Shown piece by piece: positions 41,936-50,067 of a stretch of 53,637 bases of DNA (position 1 is the stretch's first letter; the number at the start of each line of letters is the position of its first letter). Below the pieces are notes generated by a model, which did no database searches, was not told the DNA's origin, and worked only from the letters and a program-made list of their open reading frames with translations. This DNA comes from an uncultured Lentisphaerota bacterium (GTDB lineage: Bacteria > Verrucomicrobiota > Kiritimatiellia > RFP12 > UBA1067), in assembly GCA_900320225.1 (NCBI GenBank), contig ONRL01000040.1, forward strand, positions 1 through 53,637, read 5' to 3'. Position numbers and translations under genes: made by a program.

Positions 41936-42018
41936 TGACCACCTGCAAATAATTTGAGCAGAGAGAGGCCGGGAACGATGTGTTTCCGGCCTCGTTTCGC
42001 CTTGGCACGGGAAATGCT
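41936..42018 (+). promoter_or_regulatory. Sigma-54 promoter module P4
   Basis: Half-sites TGACCACCTG (41936) and TGAGCA (41955). Hairpin GAGGCCGG/CCGGCCTC at 41965-41993. TTGGCACGGGAAATGCTA: GG 42004-42005, GC 42016-42017, with ATGC in place of TTGC. Half-site to GG is 49. Predicted start 42029; ATG at 42030. Confidence 0.75.
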
Positions 42019-42029
42019 AGTGTCACTGC

Positions 42030-42371
42030 ATGGAAAATTTCACGAAAGGAGATGTGATGTTGTTGGAGAGGATGGCGGATGGGAAAGAACCAGTTACGCC
42101 AGTAAATGGTTCGCGCGAACGGCTTGCACACGCAAGGCCGTTTTGCTATACTGCCCGCCAGACAATTCAGCAACATTGCGTTCGTCGCATGGTGGCCAGA
42201 GTGAAACCGCAAAATTCATCTGCAAGGGCTACGATACGGTGGATGCGTCCGATGGGCGCATCTCCTTTCGTGGTTTCTTGCAAGGCTTTTGCGGGCCTCA
42301 CTCTGAAACCGGGGGAGATTGCGCTCTTTCCTTCTCCACCGGAAACGAAGCAAAAGAGGCATGGAGGATAA
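42030..42371 (+). CDS. Doubtful ORF at the P4 start site
   Basis: 113 residues. The ATG lies one base after the predicted P4 start, as at P1 and P2. The first 20 residues (MENFTKGDVMLLERMADGK) look protein-like, but the rest is Arg-rich, crosses a sigma-70 promoter, and overlaps the KAP gene. Only the beginning may be a genuine remnant. Confidence 0.3.
   Translation: MENFTKGDVMLLERMADGKEPVTPVNGSRERLAHARPFCYTARQTIQQHCVRRMVARVKPQNSSARATIRWMRPMGASPFVVSCKAFAGLTLKPGEIALFPSPPETKQKRHGG
42124..42152 (+). promoter_or_regulatory. Sigma-70-type promoter for the KAP gene
   Basis: TTGCAC 42124-42129, 17 bases, TATACT 42147-42152 with TGC before it. It leaves a leader of over 200 bases. The KAP gene may therefore have both constitutive and sigma-54 input. 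Confidence 0.65.
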
Positions 42372-42375
42372 ACAA

Positions 42376-44331
42376 ATGACATCGAATGTGATTGACCAAC
42401 CAGCGAAGGCGGATGAAGACCGCCTCAACATGAAGGCATACGCCGGTGCATTGACAGAATTCATCGCGAATGCGCAATCCCCGCTTACGATTGCCTTGCA
42501 AGGCGAATGGGGCAGTGGCAAGACCTCACTCATGAATGCGTTGGAAGCCAGCCTTGTCGATAAGGAGGGCGCGCCGTACCTTGGAGTTTGGATCAATACT
42601 TGGCAGTATGCGCTGATGTCCGATGCGGAGGAGGCCATCAGAAACATTCTTCATGGGATAATCGGGCAGGTCGCCGAAGATGCTAAGACGACCGAAGAAG
42701 AGAGGAAGTCGCTCTTCCGCAAGATTGCTCGCATTGGCGGCGGCGTGTTCTCGGATATATTCAAGAAGTACAGTGGCGTCGACGCCGAGCGAATTGTAAA
42801 GGAATTGAGTGCCGGGGAAAAGGCGCCAGACAAATCAAGCGTGGAAGACCTCAAGGATGAACTTGCGCGACTGGTCAAGAATGCGATTGATAACAACAAA
42901 GGGAAGCATGGTTTCCTTTTCTTCATCGATGACCTCGACCGCATCGATCCGCCTGTCGCGGTTCAGATTCTGGAACTTCTCAAGAACATCTTTGATCTTG
43001 AGAACTGCATCTTCGTTCTTGCCATCGACTATGGTGTGGTGGTGAAGGGGCTGAAACCGAAGTTCGGTGCGATGACGCCCGAGAACGAGCGCGAGTTTCG
43101 TTCGTTCTTCGACAAAATCATCCAGCTGCCATTCTCAATGCCAGTGGGTCGCTACAAGATAGATGATTTCCTGACCGAGTCGCTCGTTTCGATCGGTTTC
43201 TTGAATGATGCCGAGAGCAAGAATGAAGACATGAAACGGGTCTTGACTTCCTACGCCCTTGAATCAGTCGGCACGAATCCCCGCTCCTTGAAACGTCTCA
43301 TCAACTATCTTTCGCTTATACGGCTGCTCATCGAGCAGACGGAGACGAAGGAGGACGATGCGGATTTCAAAGATTGGAAGGATGTCCTTTTTGCTTTGGT
43401 CTGTCTGCAGATTCAATATCCCAAGATCTATGATGCACTAGTTGACGAGCCTGATTTCCCCGTTTGGGGCGAGGCTTTCGAGCAGAAAATGCGACTGCCG
43501 AAACTTGAAGCGGAAGAAGTGGCGAAGTTGGACGAAATGGAGGAATTTGACGAGCCTTGGGAGAAAATGCTATTTCGTTTTTGTCGGCGAGACACCTTCC
43601 TCGAGGCTCGTGCCATCAATATTTCGCGTACTCTGAACCGCGTGAAAAGCCGTATTGCGGATACTAATCAGCCCGTGGGCGAGATGGTACAGTGGTTGAT
43701 GCGCCTCTCGGCAGTGACAAGTGTGAAGAACGAACCGGAAAAGGCACAAGAGGCAGTGAACTTCAACAAGTCCGAATTTTTAAAGGCCTTGCGTTGGCAT
43801 GCCCTCAAGATGCGAGAGGTTACTTTCAAAAAGGATCGTTTGTGGGACGCCGCGTTGTCTGATGTCGGTTGCATCTACTCATGGCAGAAAAGGGTCCAAA
43901 CTAACTTGGAATGTTCCATGTGGCTCAGCAGAAAGTCTGTCAGAGAAGAATGCGGTGATTACATCACTTCGCCACGATTCCATATCTTCCATGATGGAAA
44001 GTCATTCCAGCTGAAAATGTGGGGAGAATTCTGGGGAGCATGGCCCAAGGAGAAATACAAGGGGATCGATTTTACGGCTGATACCATTCAGGCCGATCTC
44101 GCTAAGGCTGAGGCGGCCATAGGCAAGGCGTTCAATGTTTTCGGTAAGACCGTAAACTGCGGACACAATCCACAGGACATCTGGTGGAATGTCACAATCC
44201 CAATTGCTTCGCATGATGAACTTGTCAGCGAGGCGTTTTCTCAGAATCTTTGCGGTAGTCTGGCAAGGTTGGCTGGGGCATTCACCGGTCTGCTGGGTTA
44301 CCGTATTCAAACCAACAACACTGAAAAGTAA
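42376..44331 (+). CDS. KAP-family P-loop NTPase
   Basis: 651 residues from ATG 42376, GGAGG 8 bases upstream. Walker A GEWGSGKTS (K49), Walker B FFIDDLDRIDP (about 182-190), LEVLK-type helix LELLKNIFDLENCIFVLAIDYGVV, and GTNPRSLKRLINYLSL are KAP features. KAP proteins are often anti-phage or membrane-associated; here no transmembrane insertions are seen. The C-terminal 250 residues are unknown and may be the effector. It is followed 13 bases later by the zinc-finger gene. Confidence 0.85.
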   Translation: MTSNVIDQPAKADEDRLNMKAYAGALTEFIANAQSPLTIALQGEWGSGKTSLMNALEASLVDKEGAPYLGVWINTWQYALMSDAEEAIRNILHGIIGQVAEDAKTTEEERKSLFRKIARIGGGVFSDIFKKYSGVDAERIVKELSAGEKAPDKSSVEDLKDELARLVKNAIDNNKGKHGFLFFIDDLDRIDPPVAVQILELLKNIFDLENCIFVLAIDYGVVVKGLKPKFGAMTPENEREFRSFFDKIIQLPFSMPVGRYKIDDFLTESLVSIGFLNDAESKNEDMKRVLTSYALESVGTNPRSLKRLINYLSLIRLLIEQTETKEDDADFKDWKDVLFALVCLQIQYPKIYDALVDEPDFPVWGEAFEQKMRLPKLEAEEVAKLDEMEEFDEPWEKMLFRFCRRDTFLEARAINISRTLNRVKSRIADTNQPVGEMVQWLMRLSAVTSVKNEPEKAQEAVNFNKSEFLKALRWHALKMREVTFKKDRLWDAALSDVGCIYSWQKRVQTNLECSMWLSRKSVREECGDYITSPRFHIFHDGKSFQLKMWGEFWGAWPKEKYKGIDFTADTIQADLAKAEAAIGKAFNVFGKTVNCGHNPQDIWWNVTIPIASHDELVSEAFSQNLCGSLARLAGAFTGLLGYRIQTNNTEK

Positions 44332-44344
44332 AGGCGAAACAACC

Positions 44345-44722
44345 ATGAGCGAATACTGCAAGTACTGTGGAACGTCGGCGCGTGATGCGCGGTCGTTGCT
44401 CTCAAACAATTGCCCGAAACATCCGAATGGATTCTGCAAGGGTAAACACGCTCTGTACGAGGGTGGAGAGCGTAGCGAGTACGTGTGCGTCTATTGCGGC
44501 GCGAAAAACAGATCGCTGAGTTCGCTGCTCAGCAATTCATGTCCAAAGCATCCCGACGGCTTCGCCAAAGGCAAGCACGTCGCATACGATGGTCGTGAAT
44601 CCGGACCATACGAATGCAAATACTGCGGACGCGAATTCCGTGACATCGCTTCTATGGTCAGCAATACATGCGCTAAGCATCCAGATGGTTTTTGCAAGGG
44701 CAGGCACAGTCCGGCGAGGTAG
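44345..44722 (+). CDS. Protein of three tandem zinc-finger-like repeats
   Basis: 125 residues from ATG 44345. Three units of about 42 residues: YCKYCGTSAR...CPKHPNGFCKGKH, YCGAKNR...CPKHPDGFAKGKH, YCGREFR...CAKHPDGFCKGRH. Each has C-x2-C and C-x2-H plus a final His, so each likely binds one metal. Appears co-transcribed with the KAP gene. A single-unit relative is at 41464. Nucleic-acid or protein binding is likely. Confidence 0.75.
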   Translation: MSEYCKYCGTSARDARSLLSNNCPKHPNGFCKGKHALYEGGERSEYVCVYCGAKNRSLSSLLSNSCPKHPDGFAKGKHVAYDGRESGPYECKYCGREFRDIASMVSNTCAKHPDGFCKGRHSPAR

Positions 44723-44727
44723 GTCGC

Positions 44728-45004
44728 ATGAAGGTAGGAAGGGCTGCTGGGGTTCATTTTGTCTTTGCCACGCAGAGGCCGGATGAAGTGGTCATGTCGC
44801 AGCCCCTGCGCTGCGGCTTCCCCCCGGACCCATCGCATTCAAGGTGGCTTTTGAAGAGGATTCGCGCATGATCATTGACGAGAACGGCGCCGACCGCCTG
44901 AACGGCAAAGGCGATTTCCTGTTCCGCGATCGAAAGCATGTGCGCGCGTTGACGCGGAAAACCCAATCTGCTAAACTACAGCCAAAGGAAGGAAAGGCAC
45001 CATG
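44728..45004 (+). pseudogene. Frameshifted relic of an FtsK-like ATPase
   Basis: In one frame GRAAGVHFVFATQRPDEVV, then after a shift near 44820 another frame gives GPIAFKVAFEEDSRMIIDENGADRLNGKGDFLF. These are consecutive FtsK motifs (compare GRAAGIHLVMATSRPDIKVV in the intact gene at 37296). Walker A and the winged helix are gone. It is nearer to ordinary FtsK than to the intact copy. Confidence 0.8.
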
Positions 45005-45137
45005 ATCGAAAACACCAAAAACCGCTGGCAGAATCACCGACGCCGCGAGGCATATGACGGCGATGGAAATCGTCTTCTGCGGCTTCTCGGAGCGGGACGA
45101 TCAGATTTATGAACAAGTCTTGGAGAACTTGAAATGA
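45002..45137 (+). pseudogene. Relic of a macro-domain gene
   Basis: Starts ATGATC after a GGAAGGAAAGG ribosome site. After a frame change it ends MEIVFCGFSERDDQIYEQVLENLK-stop, matching [20 protein letters not shown] at the end of the intact macro gene. All the binding loops are missing. The stop overlaps the DUF262 start by ATGA, exactly as the intact macro gene overlaps the PLD gene. Confidence 0.72.
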
Positions 45138-46801
45138 ATAAAGAACACGAACTTGCAGTCAATGACATTCCTCATACCCTTTTTTCTATTCCACACTACC
45201 AACGTGGATATCGGTGGACGGACAAGGAAGTCGAAGCGTTGTTAAATGACCTGCTTGCGTTCGCTAAAAGCGGTACACGAGAGGCATCATACTGTCTTCA
45301 ACCATTAGTGTTGCAAGAGATAGCAGACGGACAACTACGTGTCGTGGACGGCCAACAGCGGCTAACTACGCTTGCCATCATTCTTCAGTCACTTGGTGTG
45401 GAGACGCACTGGGATATCAAGTACACGGCGGAGGGAGGCCGCCAACTAAAAGATCTTTTGAAGAATCCAGGAGAATCAATCAACGACCACTTCAGGAATA
45501 AGGCAGGGGAGAAGGTACGGGATTGGTTGATCAAGGATTCTTCGCGTGCCGACAACTTGCGTCGAGTGTTGCGGGGAAAAGATGGTAAGTGCGTCGTGTT
45601 TCTTCTGTACGATCTTTCCAAGATTGAAGACCCTGAGGCAGACAAAAGCGAAGGCCATGATGCCTTCCAACGTTTGAACGCAGGGAAAACGGCACTTACT
45701 TCTTCCGAATTGATCCGGGCGCTGTACATGGAATCCGGAAACGGGCTGGATGACGGCGAAAAAGCCGACATCGCAAAGGAGTGGGACTTGATCGAGTCGG
45801 CTATGACTGACGAGTCGTTCTGGTCGATTTGGAACAATAGCCGTTTCCGTGATGTTCCTACGCGAATGGACTTTTTGTTTTCGATCATTTTGGACGTAGA
45901 TCCCGAAAAAGCGAGACAGGATACGCTGTTTGTTTACCGTACTCTTGAAGAGTCTGTATTGAAGCATTGCGCTGGCCTCGAAAACGCAGCTGAACTGCGT
46001 AAGATGTGGGAAGAAACGCTTAGATGCTGGTGGTGGATGCAGTCTTGCCACGCCGATATTGAGACTCGCCACCTGATAGGCTGGTTGTCGCTTTTCACGG
46101 ATCGTGAAACGCGCGTGATGTACCATGAACAATGGAAAGTAGATGCAGGATGTAGGCTGAAGACCTTCAAGATCGGTCTTCGCCGACTTGTTGCTGGTAG
46201 CATTGGGGATGCTGACTTCGATTCGTTCCGGTACGACAGCTGTGATTCTGGGACTCTTCGCGAGATGTTTGTTCTCCTAAATATACTGGAGGCGGAGCGC
46301 CGCGGAACGAGCTTTAGTTTTGACGATTATAGAAAATGCGCGTGGGATGTCGAGCACATTGCCTCGCAAACGGACAACCCTCTCGAAAGGAAAGAGGAGC
46401 GCGAAGAGTGGTTGCGATTGGCCGAGGCTGAGATGTCCGAAAACGAGAAGGAGGCGTTGACACAATGTGCAACCTTCGCCGAGAAGTGGAAGACGGTCTG
46501 GGATAGATTTACGGGCCAGGGTGACACAGTTTCAGACAAGGACAGTATGGGGAACTTGGCCCTACTTGATTCCGGCACAAATCGGAGCTATAAGAATGCC
46601 ATTTTCCCGGCTAAGCGCAGAATGCTTCTTCTTGAATGCCCCCCAAAGGTTTACGTCCCGCCGGCAACGGCGGCAGCTTTTGCCAAAACCTACTCGCCAG
46701 CTGCGGCACAGATGCGATATTGGAGTAATTCAGACTCTGTGAAGTATCATAAGGCGATGAAGGATTTGTTCGATGGTTTCATGCGCAAGGCGAGGAGCTG
46801 A
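45134..46801 (+). CDS. DUF262/DUF1524 (GmrSD-like) endonuclease
   Basis: 555 residues. N-terminal DUF262 with YQRGYRW (22-28) and DGQQRLTTL (72-80), the ParB-like nucleotide-binding motif. C-terminal DUF1524 HNH nuclease: WDVEHI (H408) and SMGNLALLDSGTNRSYKNAIFPAKR. Resembles GmrSD type IV enzymes that cut modified phage DNA in an NTP-dependent way. Lower GC than the core genome, so probably acquired. Only two bases separate it from the second DUF262 gene. Confidence 0.88.
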   Translation: MNKEHELAVNDIPHTLFSIPHYQRGYRWTDKEVEALLNDLLAFAKSGTREASYCLQPLVLQEIADGQLRVVDGQQRLTTLAIILQSLGVETHWDIKYTAEGGRQLKDLLKNPGESINDHFRNKAGEKVRDWLIKDSSRADNLRRVLRGKDGKCVVFLLYDLSKIEDPEADKSEGHDAFQRLNAGKTALTSSELIRALYMESGNGLDDGEKADIAKEWDLIESAMTDESFWSIWNNSRFRDVPTRMDFLFSIILDVDPEKARQDTLFVYRTLEESVLKHCAGLENAAELRKMWEETLRCWWWMQSCHADIETRHLIGWLSLFTDRETRVMYHEQWKVDAGCRLKTFKIGLRRLVAGSIGDADFDSFRYDSCDSGTLREMFVLLNILEAERRGTSFSFDDYRKCAWDVEHIASQTDNPLERKEEREEWLRLAEAEMSENEKEALTQCATFAEKWKTVWDRFTGQGDTVSDKDSMGNLALLDSGTNRSYKNAIFPAKRRMLLLECPPKVYVPPATAAAFAKTYSPAAAQMRYWSNSDSVKYHKAMKDLFDGFMRKARS

Positions 46802-46803
46802 AA

Positions 46804-48783
46804 ATGAGCGAGACATTCACACTGGAAAGGTTGTTTGAGGCATTCCCTGGAGGAATCCGCGTCCCGCGTATCCAACGTGGATACGTGCAGGGCCGTGACG
46901 ATGAGAAAGGCAAAGAAATCCGTGCGAATTTCGTGCCAACGCTCGTTGACGCGGTATTCGAAGGGAAGGACCTAACGCTGGATTTTATCTATGGGGTCGC
47001 GGGTAGCGATGGCGAGGGGAGGCGATGCTTGTTGCCGTTAGACGGGCAGCAACGCCTCACGACGTTGTTCCTACTAGCTTGGCTGTGCGGGAAATGGAAT
47101 CGAGAGTGGCATTTCTCCTACGAATCAAGACGAATCCCGCAGTTGTTTGTCGCGGGTTTGATGGCACATTCCTACATGGGTACAGACAAGCCATCTGCAA
47201 AAATCGAAAATGAGAGCTGGTTTCTGCCTGTTTGGAAAGATGACCCGACAGTTGCGGGCATGTTGCTAATGTTGGATGCCTTGCATGATGCTATTGATGT
47301 CATCAAGGTTCGTGATTGTTCGCAGGCCGATCTTGGACGAATCACGTTTTTGTTGCACGGGATTGAAGGAAGAGACGAAACATTTGACCACATTTTTCGA
47401 AAGATGAATGCACGTGGGAAAGAACTCTCTCCATGGGAGAACTTGAAGGCTATGCTTGACAAGTATTTGCCAAATTCACTGGCAGATGTATGGAGAGTGA
47501 AAATTGATGGCGAATGGTCCGAGGCGATTTGGAAACATGCCGATGGTGTTATTGCCAAGTTGGACAATGCGATGGAAAAAATCGTCCGAATGGCGTATGC
47601 ACGATGTGCAGGGGTTGAGGCTCAGAAAGATAGTCTCTGGGACATCGAGATGAGAATTTGTGGAAAATTGGATGAAAGAGAAAGAAGTTGTCTGGGATTT
47701 TCCTCTGAAATGGTTGAGAAGTTCTTTCAGATTGCGTCAAGATATTTTGAAGGACTAGAACAGACGGCCCCTCGGTGGACGGCAGGCAGGGCAGCAAATG
47801 CACTTTGGGGCGGTTCGTCCGATGGTGGCGAGTTCTGGAATTGGCTTTCCAATGGGAATATTGCCTCGATAAAGGACTTATTGAGAATGTCCTTTCTCAC
47901 GGAACCGACGGAAGTTTCTGATGCTGAGCGTCGCCGCCGTGTATTGCTCAATCTGCTGGACGCAACAACAGGGATCAACGGCGAAAACTTTAGTCATGCG
48001 TTGTCAATTGCGTTGGATTATCTCGTTGGAGAACTAGATATTATTGGAATCGGTGAACGCAAGGCTGGTTTTTCCACAGAACAGTTAGAGGATGAGAAAC
48101 GTAAGTGGAAGCTGGATGCGTCTCGTATCGTGGAAGTCGAGAAAGATGAACTGGTCTATCATGGGAGCCTAAGGTTCATCGGTTGGGCCGATTTTAAGAA
48201 CGAGGATGATGTCTGCAGGCGATTGGAAAGTATCCGTTCTGGCATACGCAACGATTGGATTGGTTTCTACTGCAATCTCGCGGCGCGTATTTCAGAAGAT
48301 GCCATCGGTGAAAGAGAGTATGTCCATACTCCTGTTCGCCAAGATGACATTGCCACATGGCGTGATAAAATACTGTCCAGCAGATATTTCATTAAGGCGC
48401 TTGTCTCTTGGCATGCATCATCTGCCGTTCCGGAGACAATACCATATTGGGTGATTCATCTTTGCGAACTGCTTTCCAAAGGGAAGGCCGAATACTCATC
48501 TCTGCGGAAATTCGACGGCTGGATGTTTCTGCTTCAGAACAAGGAGAGGCGGTCACCCTCTGGGAAAAGCATTCGCCTCGACTATAACGACAAAGAACGC
48601 TCCAACCGACAGCTGTTGAAGGACGGCGAGATATACTATGCTAACCCGTGGCCATGGGTGGAAGCGAAAGATGGCGGCGAATGGTTTAACGTTTGCCATG
48701 AAACTTGGTGGACGTGCGTTAATCCGCCGCATGTGCCGCGCAATGCTGACGGTACATTCCCTGAAACAACGAATAGTATGTAA
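46804..48783 (+). CDS. Second DUF262 protein without recognisable HNH
   Basis: 659 residues. DUF262 motifs IQRGYVQG (23-30) and LDGQQRLTTL (79-88) are intact, with FRKMNARGKELSPWENLKAM, the usual second DUF262 signature. The C-terminal half shows no HNH motif but has a Trp-rich end. Encoded with the first DUF262 as an obligate-looking pair: one carries the nuclease, the other perhaps recognition. Its stop overlaps a PLD relic start (TAATG). Confidence 0.85.
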   Translation: MSETFTLERLFEAFPGGIRVPRIQRGYVQGRDDEKGKEIRANFVPTLVDAVFEGKDLTLDFIYGVAGSDGEGRRCLLPLDGQQRLTTLFLLAWLCGKWNREWHFSYESRRIPQLFVAGLMAHSYMGTDKPSAKIENESWFLPVWKDDPTVAGMLLMLDALHDAIDVIKVRDCSQADLGRITFLLHGIEGRDETFDHIFRKMNARGKELSPWENLKAMLDKYLPNSLADVWRVKIDGEWSEAIWKHADGVIAKLDNAMEKIVRMAYARCAGVEAQKDSLWDIEMRICGKLDERERSCLGFSSEMVEKFFQIASRYFEGLEQTAPRWTAGRAANALWGGSSDGGEFWNWLSNGNIASIKDLLRMSFLTEPTEVSDAERRRRVLLNLLDATTGINGENFSHALSIALDYLVGELDIIGIGERKAGFSTEQLEDEKRKWKLDASRIVEVEKDELVYHGSLRFIGWADFKNEDDVCRRLESIRSGIRNDWIGFYCNLAARISEDAIGEREYVHTPVRQDDIATWRDKILSSRYFIKALVSWHASSAVPETIPYWVIHLCELLSKGKAEYSSLRKFDGWMFLLQNKERRSPSGKSIRLDYNDKERSNRQLLKDGEIYYANPWPWVEAKDGGEWFNVCHETWWTCVNPPHVPRNADGTFPETTNSM

Positions 48784-48908
48784 TGGCCATCTTACTCTCC
48801 AACCATGACATCCACACCTCCGTCATTACTGGAGTGTGCCGCAGACGATGGTTCCGATTGATCTGGAAGAGAATGCCGACTATGAGAGAGGTGGAGAAGT
48901 TGAAGTAA
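48783..48908 (+). pseudogene. Relic of a PLD-gene N-terminus
   Basis: A 41-codon ORF begins MAILLSNHDIHTSVITGV, matching [19 protein letters not shown] of the intact PLD gene, then loses similarity. With the macro relic at 45002 it brackets the DUF262 pair. Confidence 0.65.
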
Positions 48909-49120
48909 CTTCGGAAGACCTGTTGTCGGAATCTTACGGTGACATCGGGTGGTGGTTGTTCGTACTGGAAAAGCATCCGTCGCGGGCGTTGAAATGCGGG
49001 CTTGCGGATTGGTATATGAAGCAGGGCGGCGAAGAGAATCGCAAGAGCGCGCTGAAGTTGCTGGAAGAGTCGGCCAAGGAAGGATTTGGTTTGGCACGGC
49101 AGAAGTTGGCAACGTTGTAG
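48848..49120 (+). CDS. Small Sel1-like protein
   Basis: 90 residues from ATG 48848 (a GTG at 48836 is alternative). YGDIGWWLFVLEKHPSRALKCGLADWYMKQGG and RKSALKLLEESAKEGFGLARQKLA resemble about one and a half Sel1 (TPR-like) repeats. Acidic N-terminus. Protein-binding role likely. Overlaps the PLD relic in another frame. Confidence 0.6.
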   Translation: MVPIDLEENADYERGGEVEVTSEDLLSESYGDIGWWLFVLEKHPSRALKCGLADWYMKQGGEENRKSALKLLEESAKEGFGLARQKLATL

Positions 49121-49121
49121 G

Positions 49122-49220
49122 TCGCTTGCGGCGCGCTCGGCGAGCGCGCCCTACCGGTTTGGGGCATTTGCCGATTTTGCTTGCGGCGCGCGCGGGGCGC
49201 TCGCCCTACCGGTTTGGGCA
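49122..49220. repeat. Dispersed GC-rich repeat pair
   Basis: TTGCGGCGCGCTCGGCGAGCGCGCCCTACCGGTTTGGG is repeated as TTGCGGCGCGCGCGGGGCGCTCGCCCTACCGGTTTGGG. CGCCCTACC is the complement of GGTAGGGCG found in the macro gene and near 7370. Confidence 0.75.
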
Positions 49221-49240
49221 ATAAGTGGTTGATCATAATC

Positions 49241-49323
49241 TGATCGGGTGGTGAAATATTGAGCGGCGGAAGGCGCGGGATGCGCCTTCCGCCGCTTGAT
49301 TTCGTGTTGGCACGGATGTTGCT
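49241..49323 (+). promoter_or_regulatory. Sigma-54 promoter module P5
   Basis: Half-sites TGATCGGGTG (49241) and TGAGCG (49260), period 19. A perfect 14-bp hairpin, GCGGCGGAAGGCGC/GCGCCTTCCGCCGC, at 49263-49295, different in sequence from P2-P4. TTGGCACGGATGTTGCTA fits the consensus: GG 49309-49310, GC 49321-49322; half-site to GG is 49. Predicted start 49334, gene ATG 49363. Confidence 0.88.
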
Positions 49324-49362
49324 ATGTGGAGGGCGTAAACACCACCAGAAAGGAAAACACAA

Positions 49363-49650
49363 ATGGACGATCAAATTGTTGTAAACGAGTATGACATCGA
49401 AGAAGCCAATGGCGTTACCGGCATGCCGTGGATCTCTTATAAAAATGGAAATGAGAACTGTGAAGAGCCGATCATAATCTCGTTCAAGGACATCGTGACG
49501 TTGTTCAAGAATGAAGGCAATGAGCCTGACGGAGGAGAAGATGGACGTTACCATTTCACTAAAACCAGACTGGTTCTCGGTTCCTACTATTGCGTAGAGA
49601 CGAGTGAGGAATGTACTATCACGCTTCGCCACGCCTACATCGGAGCATGA
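49363..49650 (+). CDS. Unknown 95-residue protein
   Basis: Start at 49363 with AGAAAGGAA upstream, 29 bases after the predicted P5 start. Acidic and strand-rich: NEYDIEEANGVTGMPWISY, EPIIISFKDIVTLF, TRLVLGSYYCVETSEECTITLRH. No family recognised. First gene of the P5 unit. Confidence 0.65.
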   Translation: MDDQIVVNEYDIEEANGVTGMPWISYKNGNENCEEPIIISFKDIVTLFKNEGNEPDGGEDGRYHFTKTRLVLGSYYCVETSEECTITLRHAYIGA

Positions 49651-49657
49651 GGGTTGA

Positions 49658-50008
49658 ATGTTGAAGCGGTCGTTGAATCTCGATCTGCTGGAGTTTCATG
49701 TGCGCGAGGCGGCTCAGGAACTTGACTTGCTGCTGGATTCGATCCAGTATGCCAGGGACGGAACGCGGCGGGAGGGTGCTGCCGGCGACGAGCCATTGCG
49801 TTGGCCGTTGTGGGAAGGTGCCCTTGCCGCTTCGCTTGAACACGCCTACCACCATCTCAACTTCGCGTGGAACGGGCGGTTCAAGACGATGCGGGAAGCG
49901 GATGCGCAGTTCGACCGGAACGAGAAGTTCCCGCGTCCGCGTGATAAGTGTGGTTGGTTCGCGAAGTTCTGGCCGAAGGCAATGTCGAAACGATTTGGAC
50001 GTAAATGA
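49658..50008 (+). CDS. Truncated relative of the AYHHLN protein
   Basis: 116 residues. EGALAASLEHAYHHLNFAWN and FDRNEKFPRPRDK..WFAKFWP align with the protein at 39543 over its first half. The second half is missing; bases 50011-50042 in another frame give NDRMNIAWYTPR, the counterpart of YDRLNTAWNCR. The gene therefore seems to have suffered an internal deletion and frameshift. It may still give a short product. Confidence 0.6.
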   Translation: MLKRSLNLDLLEFHVREAAQELDLLLDSIQYARDGTRREGAAGDEPLRWPLWEGALAASLEHAYHHLNFAWNGRFKTMREADAQFDRNEKFPRPRDKCGWFAKFWPKAMSKRFGRK

Positions 50009-50067
50009 CAGAATGAATATCGCGTGGTACACGCCTCGGTAACTGACCTGGTAGCGGGATTCAGCTA

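Noticed and set aside
42030-42371. ORF of 113 codons as a firm gene
   Set aside because: Crosses a sigma-70 promoter and overlaps the KAP start; only kept as a low-confidence entry because its ATG sits at the P4 start.
49087-49110. TTTGGCACGGCAG as a further sigma-54 promoter
   Set aside because: No GC at the -12 position at 12 bases spacing and no half-sites upstream; it is in coding sequence.
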